From: Candidatus Aenigmatarchaeota archaeon
Lineage (GTDB): Archaea; Aenigmatarchaeota; Aenigmatarchaeia; QMZP01
DNA: 53,097 nucleotides
Assembly (NCBI GenBank): GCA_016185435.1
Contig: JACPNN010000006.1
Coordinates: 1-53,097, forward strand
Reading direction: 5' to 3'
The notes beneath the pieces are model-generated. The model saw nothing but the letters and a program-made list of their open reading frames with translations. It did no database searches and was not told the DNA's origin. The translations under genes and the position numbers were made by a program. Below, piece after piece: positions 15,064 through 22,911 of this stretch. Position 1 is the first letter of the stretch; each line of letters begins with the position of its first letter.

Positions 15064-16530
15064 ATGGTAGCTGAATATAAAATCTATATTGCAGGGAAAT
15101 GGACAGAATCGGAGTCCGGCGAAACCTTTGAAAGCCTTAACCCTGCTACCGGGAAAACTATCGGCAGCTTCCAGAAGGGTTCCAGGGAAGACACCAGAAA
15201 AGCTATAGAGTCTGCTGAAAATTCTTTTGACGGATGGAGAAAAATGCCGCCTCCCAAAAGGGGGGAAATTCTGCTGAGGGCTTCCCGGCTTCTTAGGGAA
15301 AACAAGGAAAGGCTGGCAGGCCTGGTGACGCTGGAGATGGGCAAGGTTTTGGCCGAGGCAAGGGGCGATGTCCAGGAGGCAATAGATGTGGCTGAATACA
15401 TGGCAGCCGAAGGCAGAAGGCTGTTCGGCCATACGACGACCAGCGAGCTGAGAAGCAAGTTTGCCATGACGATAAGGATGCCGCTCGGTGTTGTGGGCCT
15501 CATAACCCCCTGGAATTTCCCGGTTGCAATCCCTGCCTGGAAAATAATGCCTGCGCTCATATGTGGCAATGCGGTTGTCCTGAAGCCGTCAAGCGACACG
15601 CCTTTGTGTGCGACAGAGTTTGTCAGAATTCTTGAGAAGGCAGGGGTTCCGAAAGGCGTGCTCAACCTTGTCACGGGAACTCCTGATGGGGTGGGAAAGG
15701 AGATTGTGACGAATAGGAAAGTCAGGGGCGTCAGCTTCACTGGAAGCAGGGAGACAGGGGAATGGATTGCAAAAAATGCGGGCATAAAGAGGGTGGGTCT
15801 GGAGCTTGGAGGCAAGAATGGCATCATTGTGATGCCTGATGCTGATTTGGAGCTGGCGATTGACGGCATAATCTGGGGAGGCTATGGAACGACAGGGCAG
15901 AGATGTACTGCTTGTAGCAGGGTGATTGCACATGAAAAGATTGCTGGGAAAGTGGAAAGGAAGCTTCTGTCAAGGGTCAGGAGACTGAGAGTTGGTGATG
16001 GAAAATTGAAAACAACTGATGTCGGGCCTTTGATCAACAGGCATGCAGTGGAAAAGGTTCACGGGTATGTGGCAATAGGCAGGGATGAGGGGGCAAGGCT
16101 TCTGGCGGGCGGAGAGATTATAAACAGGCAGGGATTCTTCTACAGGCCGACATTATTTTCGGATGTGGCGGCTGACATGAGGATAGCCCAGGAGGAGATA
16201 TTTGGGCCCGTTGTGGGCATTATTGAGGCAAAAAATATTGACCATGCCATTGATATTATGAATTCTGTCAGGTATGGGCTGAGCTCGGCCATCTACACAA
16301 ACAATGTGGAATGGGCATTTGCAGCCATACAGAACATAGAGGCAGGCATAACATATGTGAACGCCAGCACCATAGGCGCTGAGGTCCATCTTCCCTTCGG
16401 CGGGATGAAGGAGACAGGCAATGGGACGAGAGAAGCTGGTATAGAGGGGATAAATGAGTTTTCAGAGATAAAAGCGGTATATATAGACTACAGCGGGAAG
16501 CTCCAGAGGGCGCAGATAGATGCTGGCTGA
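15064..16530 (+). CDS. NAD(P)-dependent aldehyde dehydrogenase
   Basis: A 488-residue ALDH-superfamily enzyme that would oxidise an aldehyde to its acid. Catalytic residues are in place: Asn151 in TPWNFP, Glu247 in LELGGK and nucleophile Cys281 in GQRCTACSR. The coenzyme-binding FTGSRETG and the EEIFGPVV motif are also clear. Full length is typical. The substrate cannot be deduced; the sequence resembles the broad lactaldehyde/semialdehyde group. A TATA-like ACATATAAG lies near 15031. NAD(P)H-hydrate dehydratase follows 44 bases later, which may be coincidental. Confidence 0.92.
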   Translation: MVAEYKIYIAGKWTESESGETFESLNPATGKTIGSFQKGSREDTRKAIESAENSFDGWRKMPPPKRGEILLRASRLLRENKERLAGLVTLEMGKVLAEARGDVQEAIDVAEYMAAEGRRLFGHTTTSELRSKFAMTIRMPLGVVGLITPWNFPVAIPAWKIMPALICGNAVVLKPSSDTPLCATEFVRILEKAGVPKGVLNLVTGTPDGVGKEIVTNRKVRGVSFTGSRETGEWIAKNAGIKRVGLELGGKNGIIVMPDADLELAIDGIIWGGYGTTGQRCTACSRVIAHEKIAGKVERKLLSRVRRLRVGDGKLKTTDVGPLINRHAVEKVHGYVAIGRDEGARLLAGGEIINRQGFFYRPTLFSDVAADMRIAQEEIFGPVVGIIEAKNIDHAIDIMNSVRYGLSSAIYTNNVEWAFAAIQNIEAGITYVNASTIGAEVHLPFGGMKETGNGTREAGIEGINEFSEIKAVYIDYSGKLQRAQIDAG

Positions 16531-16573
16531 TGAGCGGCAGGGGTTTTTATTCCCCGCATAACCAAACCTTCTT

Positions 16574-17419
16574 ATGAAGATAGTTTCTGCAAAGGATGCG
16601 GCCAGGCTTTATGCTCCCAGGCCGGAATGGGGCAAGAAAGGCGATTTCGGGAGGCTGCTGTGCATAGGCGGAAGCGATTATTATCCGACTGCCCCTGCTC
16701 TTGTTTCTTTATCTGCAATGAAGGCGGGGGCTGACTGGTCATATATCCTTGCGCCTGAGAGGTCTTCCAATATCTGCTCTTCCCTCTCGCCAAATATGAT
16801 GTCATACCCGCTGAAAGGCAGTTTTTTGAAAGCCAAGCATGCCGGTTTCATTCTCAGCTTTCTGGAAAAATATGATGCTGCGGTCATTGGGAATGGCCTG
16901 GGAAGGAAAAAGGAGACACAGGAAGCTGTCAGGAAAATTTTGGGAAAAACATCCCTGCCCTTTGTCATAGATGCGGATGCCATACATGCGGTTGCGCGTG
17001 ATGCAGGAATTCTGAATGAAAGGTGCCTGCTTACTCCCCATTCAAATGAGTTTTTTGCGCTGGCTGGTGAAAAGGCGGAAAATGAGATCAGGCAGAGGAT
17101 AGATATTGTATCTGGATATGCAGAAAAGCATGGCTGCACCATCCTCCTGAAAGGGCATATAGATGTGATATCGGATGGCAGAAGGGTAGCAATTAACAAA
17201 ACAGGCTGCCCTCAGATGGCGAAGGCCGGGACAGGCGACGTGCTTGCAGGCATTGCAGGCGCTCTTCTGGCAAGGCATGCCAAACCTTTTGATGCAGCCT
17301 GCAGTGCGGCATATCTGAACGGCCTTGCCGGGGAGATTGCAGGAAAGAGATATGGGGAATCATTGCTCGCTTCCGATGTCATCGGTTGCATTCATGAAGC
17401 GCTGAAAATGCTGCAATAA
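16574..17419 (+). CDS. nnrD: ADP-dependent NAD(P)H-hydrate dehydratase
   Basis: A 281-residue ribokinase-fold enzyme that repairs hydrated NAD(P)H. Family signatures are GDFGRLLCIGGS near residue 25, AVIGNGLGRKKETQ, LLTPHSNEF near 155 and the catalytic GTGDVLAGIAGALLA near 220. The N-terminal epimerase domain (NnrE) often fused to it is absent, so this is the stand-alone dehydratase. It converges with the sugar-nucleotide dehydratase gene, with only 9 bases between stop codons. Confidence 0.92.
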   Translation: MKIVSAKDAARLYAPRPEWGKKGDFGRLLCIGGSDYYPTAPALVSLSAMKAGADWSYILAPERSSNICSSLSPNMMSYPLKGSFLKAKHAGFILSFLEKYDAAVIGNGLGRKKETQEAVRKILGKTSLPFVIDADAIHAVARDAGILNERCLLTPHSNEFFALAGEKAENEIRQRIDIVSGYAEKHGCTILLKGHIDVISDGRRVAINKTGCPQMAKAGTGDVLAGIAGALLARHAKPFDAACSAAYLNGLAGEIAGKRYGESLLASDVIGCIHEALKMLQ

Positions 17420-17428
17420 ACAGGGCAA

Positions 17429-18385
17429 TCATATTCTCTCTCTCCACCAGTCCAGCAGATCCTCCATCGTCTTGTCGAATGGTATTTCAGGCTTCCAGCC
17501 CGTGGCTTTCTCGAATTTGGAGCAGTCTCCGAGAAGTATTGGAACGTCAGAAGGCCTCAGCCTTTTTGGATCTGTTTTCACCTGGATATCCTTTGCCCTG
17601 CTCAGTTTCAGCAGGGTATCGAGAACTGATTTTATCTTCCTGCTTTTTCCGCAGCATATGTTGTAAACTTCCCCGTATTTGCATTTCTGGACTGCCAGGA
17701 GATATGCCTTGACGATATCCCTCACATCAGTGAAATCCCTTTCAGCATCAAGGTTCCCGACATATATGGCAGGCTCCTTTTTTTTCTTCTCTATCTCTGC
17801 AATCTGCCTGGCAAAATTTGAAGTGACGAAAACCTCGCCTCTTCTGGGGCCTGTGTGGTTGAAGGCTCTTGTGACGATTGCTTTCATGCCGTATGACATG
17901 CAATACTGTATTGTCAGCCTGTCCTGGGCGACTTTGGATACCCCATAAGGCGATAGCGGCCTCAATTCATTTGTTTCCTTGATGGGAACCTCGTTCTTCT
18001 GCACTAGCCCGTATTCTTCGCTGCTTCCAGCTACCTGAATAATCGTATTTGTCTTGGATTTCCTCACAGCCTCGAGGACATTAAGGCTGCCTATTATGTT
18101 GGTTACAAGGGTTTCTTCAGGCGCGTGCCAGCTTGTCGGCACAAAGCTCTGGGCTGCGAGATGAAATATGTAGTCAGGCTCGGCTTTTTCTATGGCGCTC
18201 TCTGTGGAATGCGCATCCCTCAGATCAGCCTCGATCAGGGTTATCTTATCCTTTATGTGGTCGATATTGTCTGTCTTGCTCCTCCACCTGACTGTGCCAT
18301 AGACTTCTATGCCTTCCTTTAAGAGCAGCTCGGCAAGGTGGGATCCCACAAAGCCTGTTATGCCTGTTATCAAAGCCCGTTGCAT
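17429..18385 (-). CDS. gmd: GDP-mannose 4,6-dehydratase-like sugar nucleotide dehydratase
   Basis: A 318-residue extended short-chain dehydrogenase. The Rossmann motif GITGFVGSH sits at residues 8-16; the catalytic SSEEYG and YGVSK motifs are near 125 and 150, and AFNHTGPRR and DVRDIVKAY follow as in GDP-mannose dehydratases. It would supply 4-keto-6-deoxy sugars for surface glycans, fitting the N-glycosylation genes about 12 kb away. Other NDP-sugar epimerases/dehydratases are an alternative. A CTTATAAAC element at 18411-18420, read on the minus strand, is the likely promoter. Confidence 0.8.
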   Translation of the reverse strand: MQRALITGITGFVGSHLAELLLKEGIEVYGTVRWRSKTDNIDHIKDKITLIEADLRDAHSTESAIEKAEPDYIFHLAAQSFVPTSWHAPEETLVTNIIGSLNVLEAVRKSKTNTIIQVAGSSEEYGLVQKNEVPIKETNELRPLSPYGVSKVAQDRLTIQYCMSYGMKAIVTRAFNHTGPRRGEVFVTSNFARQIAEIEKKKKEPAIYVGNLDAERDFTDVRDIVKAYLLAVQKCKYGEVYNICCGKSRKIKSVLDTLLKLSRAKDIQVKTDPKRLRPSDVPILLGDCSKFEKATGWKPEIPFDKTMEDLLDWWRERI

Positions 18386-18455
18386 AATACTAACGATTTT
18401 GATTCCTAAGCCTTATAAACCTTTGAAGCCTTGGGGGAATATGCCTGCCTGAAAA

Positions 18456-18995
18456 TTAGGCTGCGGCCGCTGGCGCGGCAGTCGTAGCTGCCTTTGTTGC
18501 TGCGGCAGCTTTTTTCGCCTCTTTCTCGGCCTCTTTTGCCTTTATTATCTGCTCGTACTGTTTGCTTTCAGCCTCTGTTATGGCGCCCTTTCCAACCGTC
18601 ACGCCCATGCTTCTGGCTGTGCCAACTATCTGCTTTACATATGGCTCCTCGTCAGAGCCGAACTTCATCATGGATATTTTTTTCGCCTGCTCCGTGCTGA
18701 GGTCCCCGATCCTTATCAGGCCCGCCAGGCCAGCGCCTTTCTCTGCCCCGATCTCCTTCCTGATAAGGGCTGCGGCTGGCGGTGTTCCAATCTCTATCTC
18801 CCATTTCTTCGTCTTGGCGTCTACAAGTATTGTCACAGGGACCTGCATGCCGGCAAGGTGTCTGGTCTTCTCGTTTATCTCTGATATCAGCTGGCCGATA
18901 TTGACCTTCAGCGGGGCCAGAGTGGGGCCTAAAGGCGGGGCCGGCGTGGCTTTGCCGGCTTCTATCAGCACCTTGACTTCTTTCTTTTCTGCCAT
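18456..18995 (-). CDS. rpl11: Ribosomal protein L11
   Basis: A 179-residue component of the GTPase-associated centre of the large subunit. The start MAEKKEVKVLIEAGKATPAPPLGP and the RNA-binding C-terminal domain (QIVGTARSMGVTV) are diagnostic. The last 35 residues are an Ala/Lys-rich extension beyond the usual archaeal length (about 160), a low-complexity tail. It is the third gene of a minus-strand SecE-Spt5-L11 run, the ancient secE-nusG-rplK order, facing the L1-L10-L12 operon. Confidence 0.96.
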   Translation of the reverse strand: MAEKKEVKVLIEAGKATPAPPLGPTLAPLKVNIGQLISEINEKTRHLAGMQVPVTILVDAKTKKWEIEIGTPPAAALIRKEIGAEKGAGLAGLIRIGDLSTEQAKKISMMKFGSDEEPYVKQIVGTARSMGVTVGKGAITEAESKQYEQIIKAKEAEKEAKKAAAATKAATTAAPAAAA

Positions 18996-19083
18996 AGCGA
19001 TCAGAATGTATTATAATTTGGGCGATAGGTATTTAAGCCAAAATCAAGCCTTACTTGGTGTTTGAAAATTGATAAAACAGGTC

Positions 19084-19548
19084 CTATTGAACAGCCTCAG
19101 CCTTCTTTCCCTCCGTGGCCTTCTTGACGACCTTCACGAACTCAAGGGCTATTGTCACCGGAATCGGGGTGGCGGCCTCGAGCAGCTCTACTGTTATCTC
19201 GTCCTTTGTCTTGCTCTGCCTTGATACCCTTCCCTTTTCCCCTTTGAATGGCCCCCCGATTATCTCGATTATGTCCCCGATCTCAACATGTATCCTCTCC
19301 TTCTTGTAGTCAAGGAAGTGCTTGACCTCGTCTATCTTTATCGGCTTGTCTATCAGGCCTTTTATGTGCATCATCCCTGCTATGGCCTTCTGCACGGCTC
19401 CGAGATCGCCTTCGAGAAATATGTATCCCTTTATCTCTCCGGGGTGGAAGACGGATTTCACATTGATATGCTCTGCCCTTATCCTTGTGGATATAAGATC
19501 GACTACAATGTCCTCTCTGCCTGTCGTAGTTCTCAGAGAATAAAGCAT
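19084..19548 (-). CDS. spt5: Transcription elongation factor Spt5 (NusG homologue)
   Basis: A 154-residue factor that clamps RNA polymerase together with Spt4. The NGN domain spans about residues 1-82 (LYSLRTTTGREDIVVDLI to PIKIDEVKHFL), and the KOW domain about 90-145 with GDIIEIIGGPFKGEKGRVS. Length is normal. It follows SecE on the minus strand with a 40-base gap and precedes L11, so all three may form an operon, although a TTAAAATAAAA box at 19566-19576 could give it a promoter of its own. Confidence 0.95.
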   Translation of the reverse strand: MLYSLRTTTGREDIVVDLISTRIRAEHINVKSVFHPGEIKGYIFLEGDLGAVQKAIAGMMHIKGLIDKPIKIDEVKHFLDYKKERIHVEIGDIIEIIGGPFKGEKGRVSRQSKTKDEITVELLEAATPIPVTIALEFVKVVKKATEGKKAEAVQ

Positions 19549-19588
19549 ACTACCATATTGAGCCGGTTAAAATAAAAACTCATAGCCA

Positions 19589-19765
19589 TCATATCCCAAT
19601 GAATATAAAGGCCATGAAGATGATGAAGCCTATGCCGCCTATTACAATTATGCCTATTGATGAGATCTTTGCGGACACAAGGAATTCCTCCTTGTCGGGC
19701 TTCCTTGCTATCTGCAAAACCCTCCTGTATTCCCTCAGCTTGGTGGCGATATCTAGTTTTATCAT
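19589..19765 (-). CDS. secE: Preprotein translocase subunit SecE (Sec61 gamma)
   Basis: A 58-residue single-spanning membrane protein. An amphipathic segment (residues 1-30, with REYRRVLQIARKPDKEEF) is followed by one transmembrane helix rich in Ile, Gly and Phe (about 35-58), exactly the archaeal SecE plan. The gene is too short for usual length cut-offs but is supported by its place directly upstream of Spt5 and L11. It would stabilise SecY in the protein-conducting channel. Confidence 0.9.
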   Translation of the reverse strand: MIKLDIATKLREYRRVLQIARKPDKEEFLVSAKISSIGIIVIGGIGFIIFMAFIFIGI

Positions 19766-19826
19766 AAGTCAGTACAGCCATTTGAAAGATATTTTTGAAT
19801 GAATATAAGCTTCATACGGGAAACCC

Positions 19827-19906
19827 ATTTAAATACCTTTCCCTCCAATACCATAAGTATCCCTCTGGGATGATACCGTCATACCGCTTCGGCGGGAGGT
19901 AAGAAT
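19827..19906 (+). promoter_or_regulatory. Promoter and structured leader of the L1-L10-L12 operon
   Basis: CATTTAAAT at 19827-19835 predicts a transcript start near 19857 and a leader of about 50 bases, long for this window. The leader holds a small stem (ATGA/TCAT, 19870-19882) and a perfect CCGC-TTCG-GCGG tetraloop hairpin (19884-19895) whose last base overlaps the Shine-Dalgarno GGAGGT (19895-19900). This would suit autogenous repression by L1, as known for other archaeal L1 operons; here that is inference from the structure. Confidence 0.5.
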
Positions 19907-20572
19907 ATGGCAAAAGAGATAGAGAAAGAGAAGAAATCTGTCAACTATATTGATTCCATAAGGCTGGCCAGGCAGAGCTCCATGAAGAGGAATTTCTCAC
20001 AGACATTCGACCTTATTGTCAACCTTAAGAGCATAGACCTCAAAAAGCCTGAGAACAGGTGGAACATTGAGGTGCAGCTCCCTGAAGGGAGGGGGAAGGA
20101 GCCCAGGATGGCATTCTTTGGCGATAATATTATTGAGGAGGCAAAAGCGCTTGGATATACATCCTTCACCAAGACGGAAATTGAGAAGCTTGCCGGCAAC
20201 AAGAAGGAGATAAAAAGGCTGGCCAAGGAGCATGACATCTTCCTCGCTGAAACGACGCTTATGCCTTTGATAGGGAAAACCCTGGGAACAGTCCTTGGGC
20301 CCAGAAATAAGCTTCCAAAGCCTATACCCCCAAAAGTCAGGCTGCAGCCTTTCATAGAGGCTGCGAGGAAGTCAGTGAGGGTTTCGCTGAAAGAGGCGCC
20401 TGTGATCCAGGTTCCTGTGGCCTCGGAATCGATGGCAGACGAGCAGATTCTGAGAAACCTTGAGGCGGTATATGCAGCTGTCAGGGACAGGCTCCCGAAA
20501 GGGAGGCAGAACATAAGGAATATGCTCCTGAAGCTCACGATGGGCAGGCCTGTGAGGCTGGAGGTCAAGTGA
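19907..20572 (+). CDS. rpl1: Ribosomal protein L1
   Basis: A 221-residue large-subunit protein that forms the mobile L1 stalk. The pattern NLKSIDLKKPENRWNIEVQLPEGRG near the N-terminus, LGPRNKLPKPIP near 125 and the C-terminal return of the split first domain (LKLTMGRPVRLE) identify it. Translation uses a strong GGAGGT six bases before the ATG, unlike the leaderless genes nearby. L10 begins one base after its stop codon, so the two are tightly coupled. Confidence 0.97.
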   Translation: MAKEIEKEKKSVNYIDSIRLARQSSMKRNFSQTFDLIVNLKSIDLKKPENRWNIEVQLPEGRGKEPRMAFFGDNIIEEAKALGYTSFTKTEIEKLAGNKKEIKRLAKEHDIFLAETTLMPLIGKTLGTVLGPRNKLPKPIPPKVRLQPFIEAARKSVRVSLKEAPVIQVPVASESMADEQILRNLEAVYAAVRDRLPKGRQNIRNMLLKLTMGRPVRLEVK

Positions 20573-20573
20573 T

Positions 20574-21410
20574 ATGGTGTCTGAACTGAAGAAAGAGGCT
20601 TTGAAGAAGCTGGCTGAAGATCTGGCGGGATATTCAGCCGTGGGCGTAGTGGATATGAAAGGCCTGCCAGCAAGGCAGCTGCAGGAGATAAGGCGCAAGC
20701 TGAAAGGGAAGGCTGTCATAAGGATGTACAAGAAGAATCTGATACTGCTTGCCCTGGAAAAGCACAAGGACAGGGGCATGGACAGGCTGGAAAAAAATAT
20801 AGGCCAGATGCCGGCTTTGCTGTTCAGCAATGAGAACCCCTTCAGGCTTGCGAGGATAATAGAGTCGTCAAAATCAAAGGCCTTGGCGAAGGCAGGGGAC
20901 ATAGCCCCCGGCGACATCTCTGTCGGGGAGGGATTGACAGACCTGCCTGCGGGCCCGGCTATCGGAGAGCTTCAGAGGGCCAAGATTCCTGCCGGGGTCG
21001 AGGCAGGAAAGATCAAGATTCTGAAGGATACCATTGTTGCGAGGAAGGGGGAGGCAATAAATGAGGCCATTGCAAATGTTCTGGCAAAGCTGAGCATAAA
21101 GCCGATGGAGATAGGGCTCAATGTGGTCGCTGCATGGGAGAATAGGCAGATATACGCAAAGGATGTGCTGTTTAAGCCTCAGGAAGCATATCTGGAAGAA
21201 GTCAGGCACGCATACCTGCAGGCGTTCAATCTCAGCGTGCATTCAGAATATTTCACAAAAGACAATATGGCCTACTTCCTCGGAAAAGCGAATAAAGAGG
21301 CATTATCCCTGGCAGTCAGTGCTGAACTCTATGAAAAGGAAATAATTGGCATGCTGCTGGCAAAGGCTGAAAAGCAGGCCGAAGCCGTCTCCAAGGCGGC
21401 AAGGATATAA
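20574..21410 (+). CDS. rpl10: Ribosomal protein L10 (P0)
   Basis: A 278-residue base of the ribosomal stalk. The rRNA-binding N-terminal domain (about 1-110) includes [21 protein letters not shown] and RMYKKNLI; the archaeal insertion domain follows ([25 protein letters not shown]), and the C-terminal helical spine has repeated hydrophobic patches that would bind L12 dimers. It lacks the charged acidic tail peptide that ends many archaeal P0 proteins, stopping soon after the helices. L12 starts 35 bases later with its own GGAGG. Confidence 0.95.
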   Translation: MVSELKKEALKKLAEDLAGYSAVGVVDMKGLPARQLQEIRRKLKGKAVIRMYKKNLILLALEKHKDRGMDRLEKNIGQMPALLFSNENPFRLARIIESSKSKALAKAGDIAPGDISVGEGLTDLPAGPAIGELQRAKIPAGVEAGKIKILKDTIVARKGEAINEAIANVLAKLSIKPMEIGLNVVAAWENRQIYAKDVLFKPQEAYLEEVRHAYLQAFNLSVHSEYFTKDNMAYFLGKANKEALSLAVSAELYEKEIIGMLLAKAEKQAEAVSKAARI

Positions 21411-21445
21411 AGACTGACGATAGCTTAAAAAAAGGAGGCAAAGAT

Positions 21446-21733
21446 ATGGAACTCGTATACGCAAGCCTGATCTTGCACAGCATCAAACAGCCTGTCAGCG
21501 AGGAAAACATAAAGAAGATAATGCAGGCTGCAGGTGCAACTCCGGACGGGGCCAAAATAAAGGCTTTGGTTGCTGCCCTGGAAGGCGTCAATATAGACGA
21601 AGCCATGAAACAGGCAGTAATGGCACAAGCAGCGCCAGCAGCACCGGTAGCTGAGGCAAAGAAGGAAGAGGAAAAGAAAGACGAGCAGGCTCAGGAGCAG
21701 GCAGTGGCAGGCCTTGGAAGCCTTTTCGGATAG
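21446..21733 (+). CDS. rpl12: Ribosomal protein L12 (P1-like)
   Basis: A 95-residue stalk protein. The N-terminal dimerisation domain begins [12 protein letters not shown]; an Ala/Pro-rich hinge and a charged [10 protein letters not shown] stretch precede the C-terminal GLGSLFG, the signature end that recruits translational GTPases. GGAGG at 21434-21438 gives a well-placed ribosome-binding site. It ends the L1-L10-L12 operon and is followed at once by a stem-loop. Confidence 0.96.
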   Translation: MELVYASLILHSIKQPVSEENIKKIMQAAGATPDGAKIKALVAALEGVNIDEAMKQAVMAQAAPAAPVAEAKKEEEKKDEQAQEQAVAGLGSLFG

Positions 21734-21781
21734 GGCTGATTCTGGTTTCCGGAAGGGATCAGAGACTTCTACTATCAGCCC
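21733..21781 (+). terminator. Stem-loop after the L1-L10-L12 operon
   Basis: GGGCTGAT (21733-21740) pairs with ATCAGCCC (21774-21781), enclosing a palindromic TTCCGGAA. It starts at the last base of the L12 stop codon. No strong U-tract follows, so a 3'-end stabilising structure is as likely as termination. Confidence 0.4.
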
Positions 21782-21842
21782 TGTCTGCAGGCATTCGGAG
21801 GGTAGCAGTTATTTATGTGGAGTTTGACAGAATTCATATAAT

Positions 21843-22529
21843 ATGGAGCGTGTAAAGACAGGCATTCCCGGCCTAGATGACCTCCTCAACGGAGGCATCC
21901 CCAAAAACCAGCTTGTTCTTGTGACAGGCACCAGCGGCACTGGAAAGACTATCATGTGCACGCAGTTCATTTACAATGGCGTCACGATGTTCAAGGAGAA
22001 TGGCGTCTATCTGAGCTTCGAGGAGCCTGATTATTACCTGAAGGAGAATGTGAAAAGTTTTGGGTGGGACCTGGACAAACTGGAAAAGGCAGGGAAGTTC
22101 AGTTTCATCAAGTATGATCCCTACAACGTTGAAGATGTTCTAAACATCCTGGAGTCGACTATAAAGGAAATCGGCGCCAAGAGGATTGCTATAGACTCCA
22201 TTTCCGCCCTGGGGCTGTATGTGAGGGATAAGGCAGAGCTGAGGCGCCTTATATTCAATGTGGCCATGATATTAAGGAGGCTGGAATGCACCTCGATGCT
22301 GGTATCGGAAATTGTATACGGCAGCAAGGGCATCAGCAGGTATGGCGTTGAAGAGTTTGTCTCGGATGCCGTGATAGTCATGTATTACGAAAGATTCCAG
22401 AGCAGTTTTTTGAGGGCCATGCAGCTGTGGAAGCTGAGAGGGAGCCAGCACTCTGAAAAACTGCATCCATATAAAATAGATGAAAACGGCATGACTGTGC
22501 TTTCGGATCAGGAGGCATTTATTGTGTAA
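21843..22529 (+). CDS. KaiC/RadA-like RecA-superfamily ATPase
   Basis: A 228-residue single-domain KaiC-like ATPase. It opens with the family phrase TGIPGLDDLLNGGIP; Walker A is GTSGTGKT (29-36), a Walker B-like RIAIDSISALG lies near 120, and WKLRGSQHSEKLHPYKI near the end is typical of archaeal KaiC-domain proteins, many with unknown signalling roles. There is no second domain and no output domain. Its last 22 bases overlap the end of the convergent gene at 22508-22825. Confidence 0.85.
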   Translation: MERVKTGIPGLDDLLNGGIPKNQLVLVTGTSGTGKTIMCTQFIYNGVTMFKENGVYLSFEEPDYYLKENVKSFGWDLDKLEKAGKFSFIKYDPYNVEDVLNILESTIKEIGAKRIAIDSISALGLYVRDKAELRRLIFNVAMILRRLECTSMLVSEIVYGSKGISRYGVEEFVSDAVIVMYYERFQSSFLRAMQLWKLRGSQHSEKLHPYKIDENGMTVLSDQEAFIV

Positions 22530-22825
22530 TCTTTTCTGGCTTCCTTTGTTTTCCAGATGAACAGGAAGGTAGCAGTAGCAACATACAGCATCTGGATAAG
22601 GCTGGCTTCTGATTCCATTGAAGCGGCATGATAGCTTGTTTTCAGGCCGGCTTTCACCCACCCCAAAGCCTGAACGCTTTCGGTCTCTTTGTAGCCCAGA
22701 AGGCAGACCTCGTCTATATGCTGGCCTGAAAGCTGGATTATATGGACTGCCTCATGGAGCGCAATAGAGCTTGCTATTATCAGCAGTGCTGCGAAAGGAT
22801 ATAATATAATTTTATTCATAATCAT
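22508..22825 (-). CDS. Small membrane protein with HExxH motif
   Basis: A 105-residue protein with two predicted membrane helices (about 5-23 and 72-92). At the end of the first helix is HEAVH (24-28), the metal-binding pattern of zinc metalloproteases such as the M50 site-2 group, where HExxH also sits in a membrane helix. The partner aspartate motif of M50 enzymes is not seen, so it may be a minimal or inactive relative. It shares a TTTAAA element near 22854 with the divergent aIF5B gene. No specific family is recognised. Confidence 0.55.
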   Translation of the reverse strand: MIMNKIILYPFAALLIIASSIALHEAVHIIQLSGQHIDEVCLLGYKETESVQALGWVKAGLKTSYHAASMESEASLIQMLYVATATFLFIWKTKEARKDYTINAS

Positions 22826-22911
22826 CAGGTAGTAAATAATAGATTAAAACTTTAAATATCTTTCATATTGACTTTGAAAGAGTAACAAATTTCTTTTATT
22901 TCAGGATATAA

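Noticed and set aside
15084-15869. 261-codon minus-strand frame
   Set aside because: It is the shadow of the aldehyde dehydrogenase gene, whose catalytic motifs are intact on the plus strand.
19945-20673. 242-codon minus-strand frame
   Set aside because: Antisense to ribosomal protein L1 and the start of L10.
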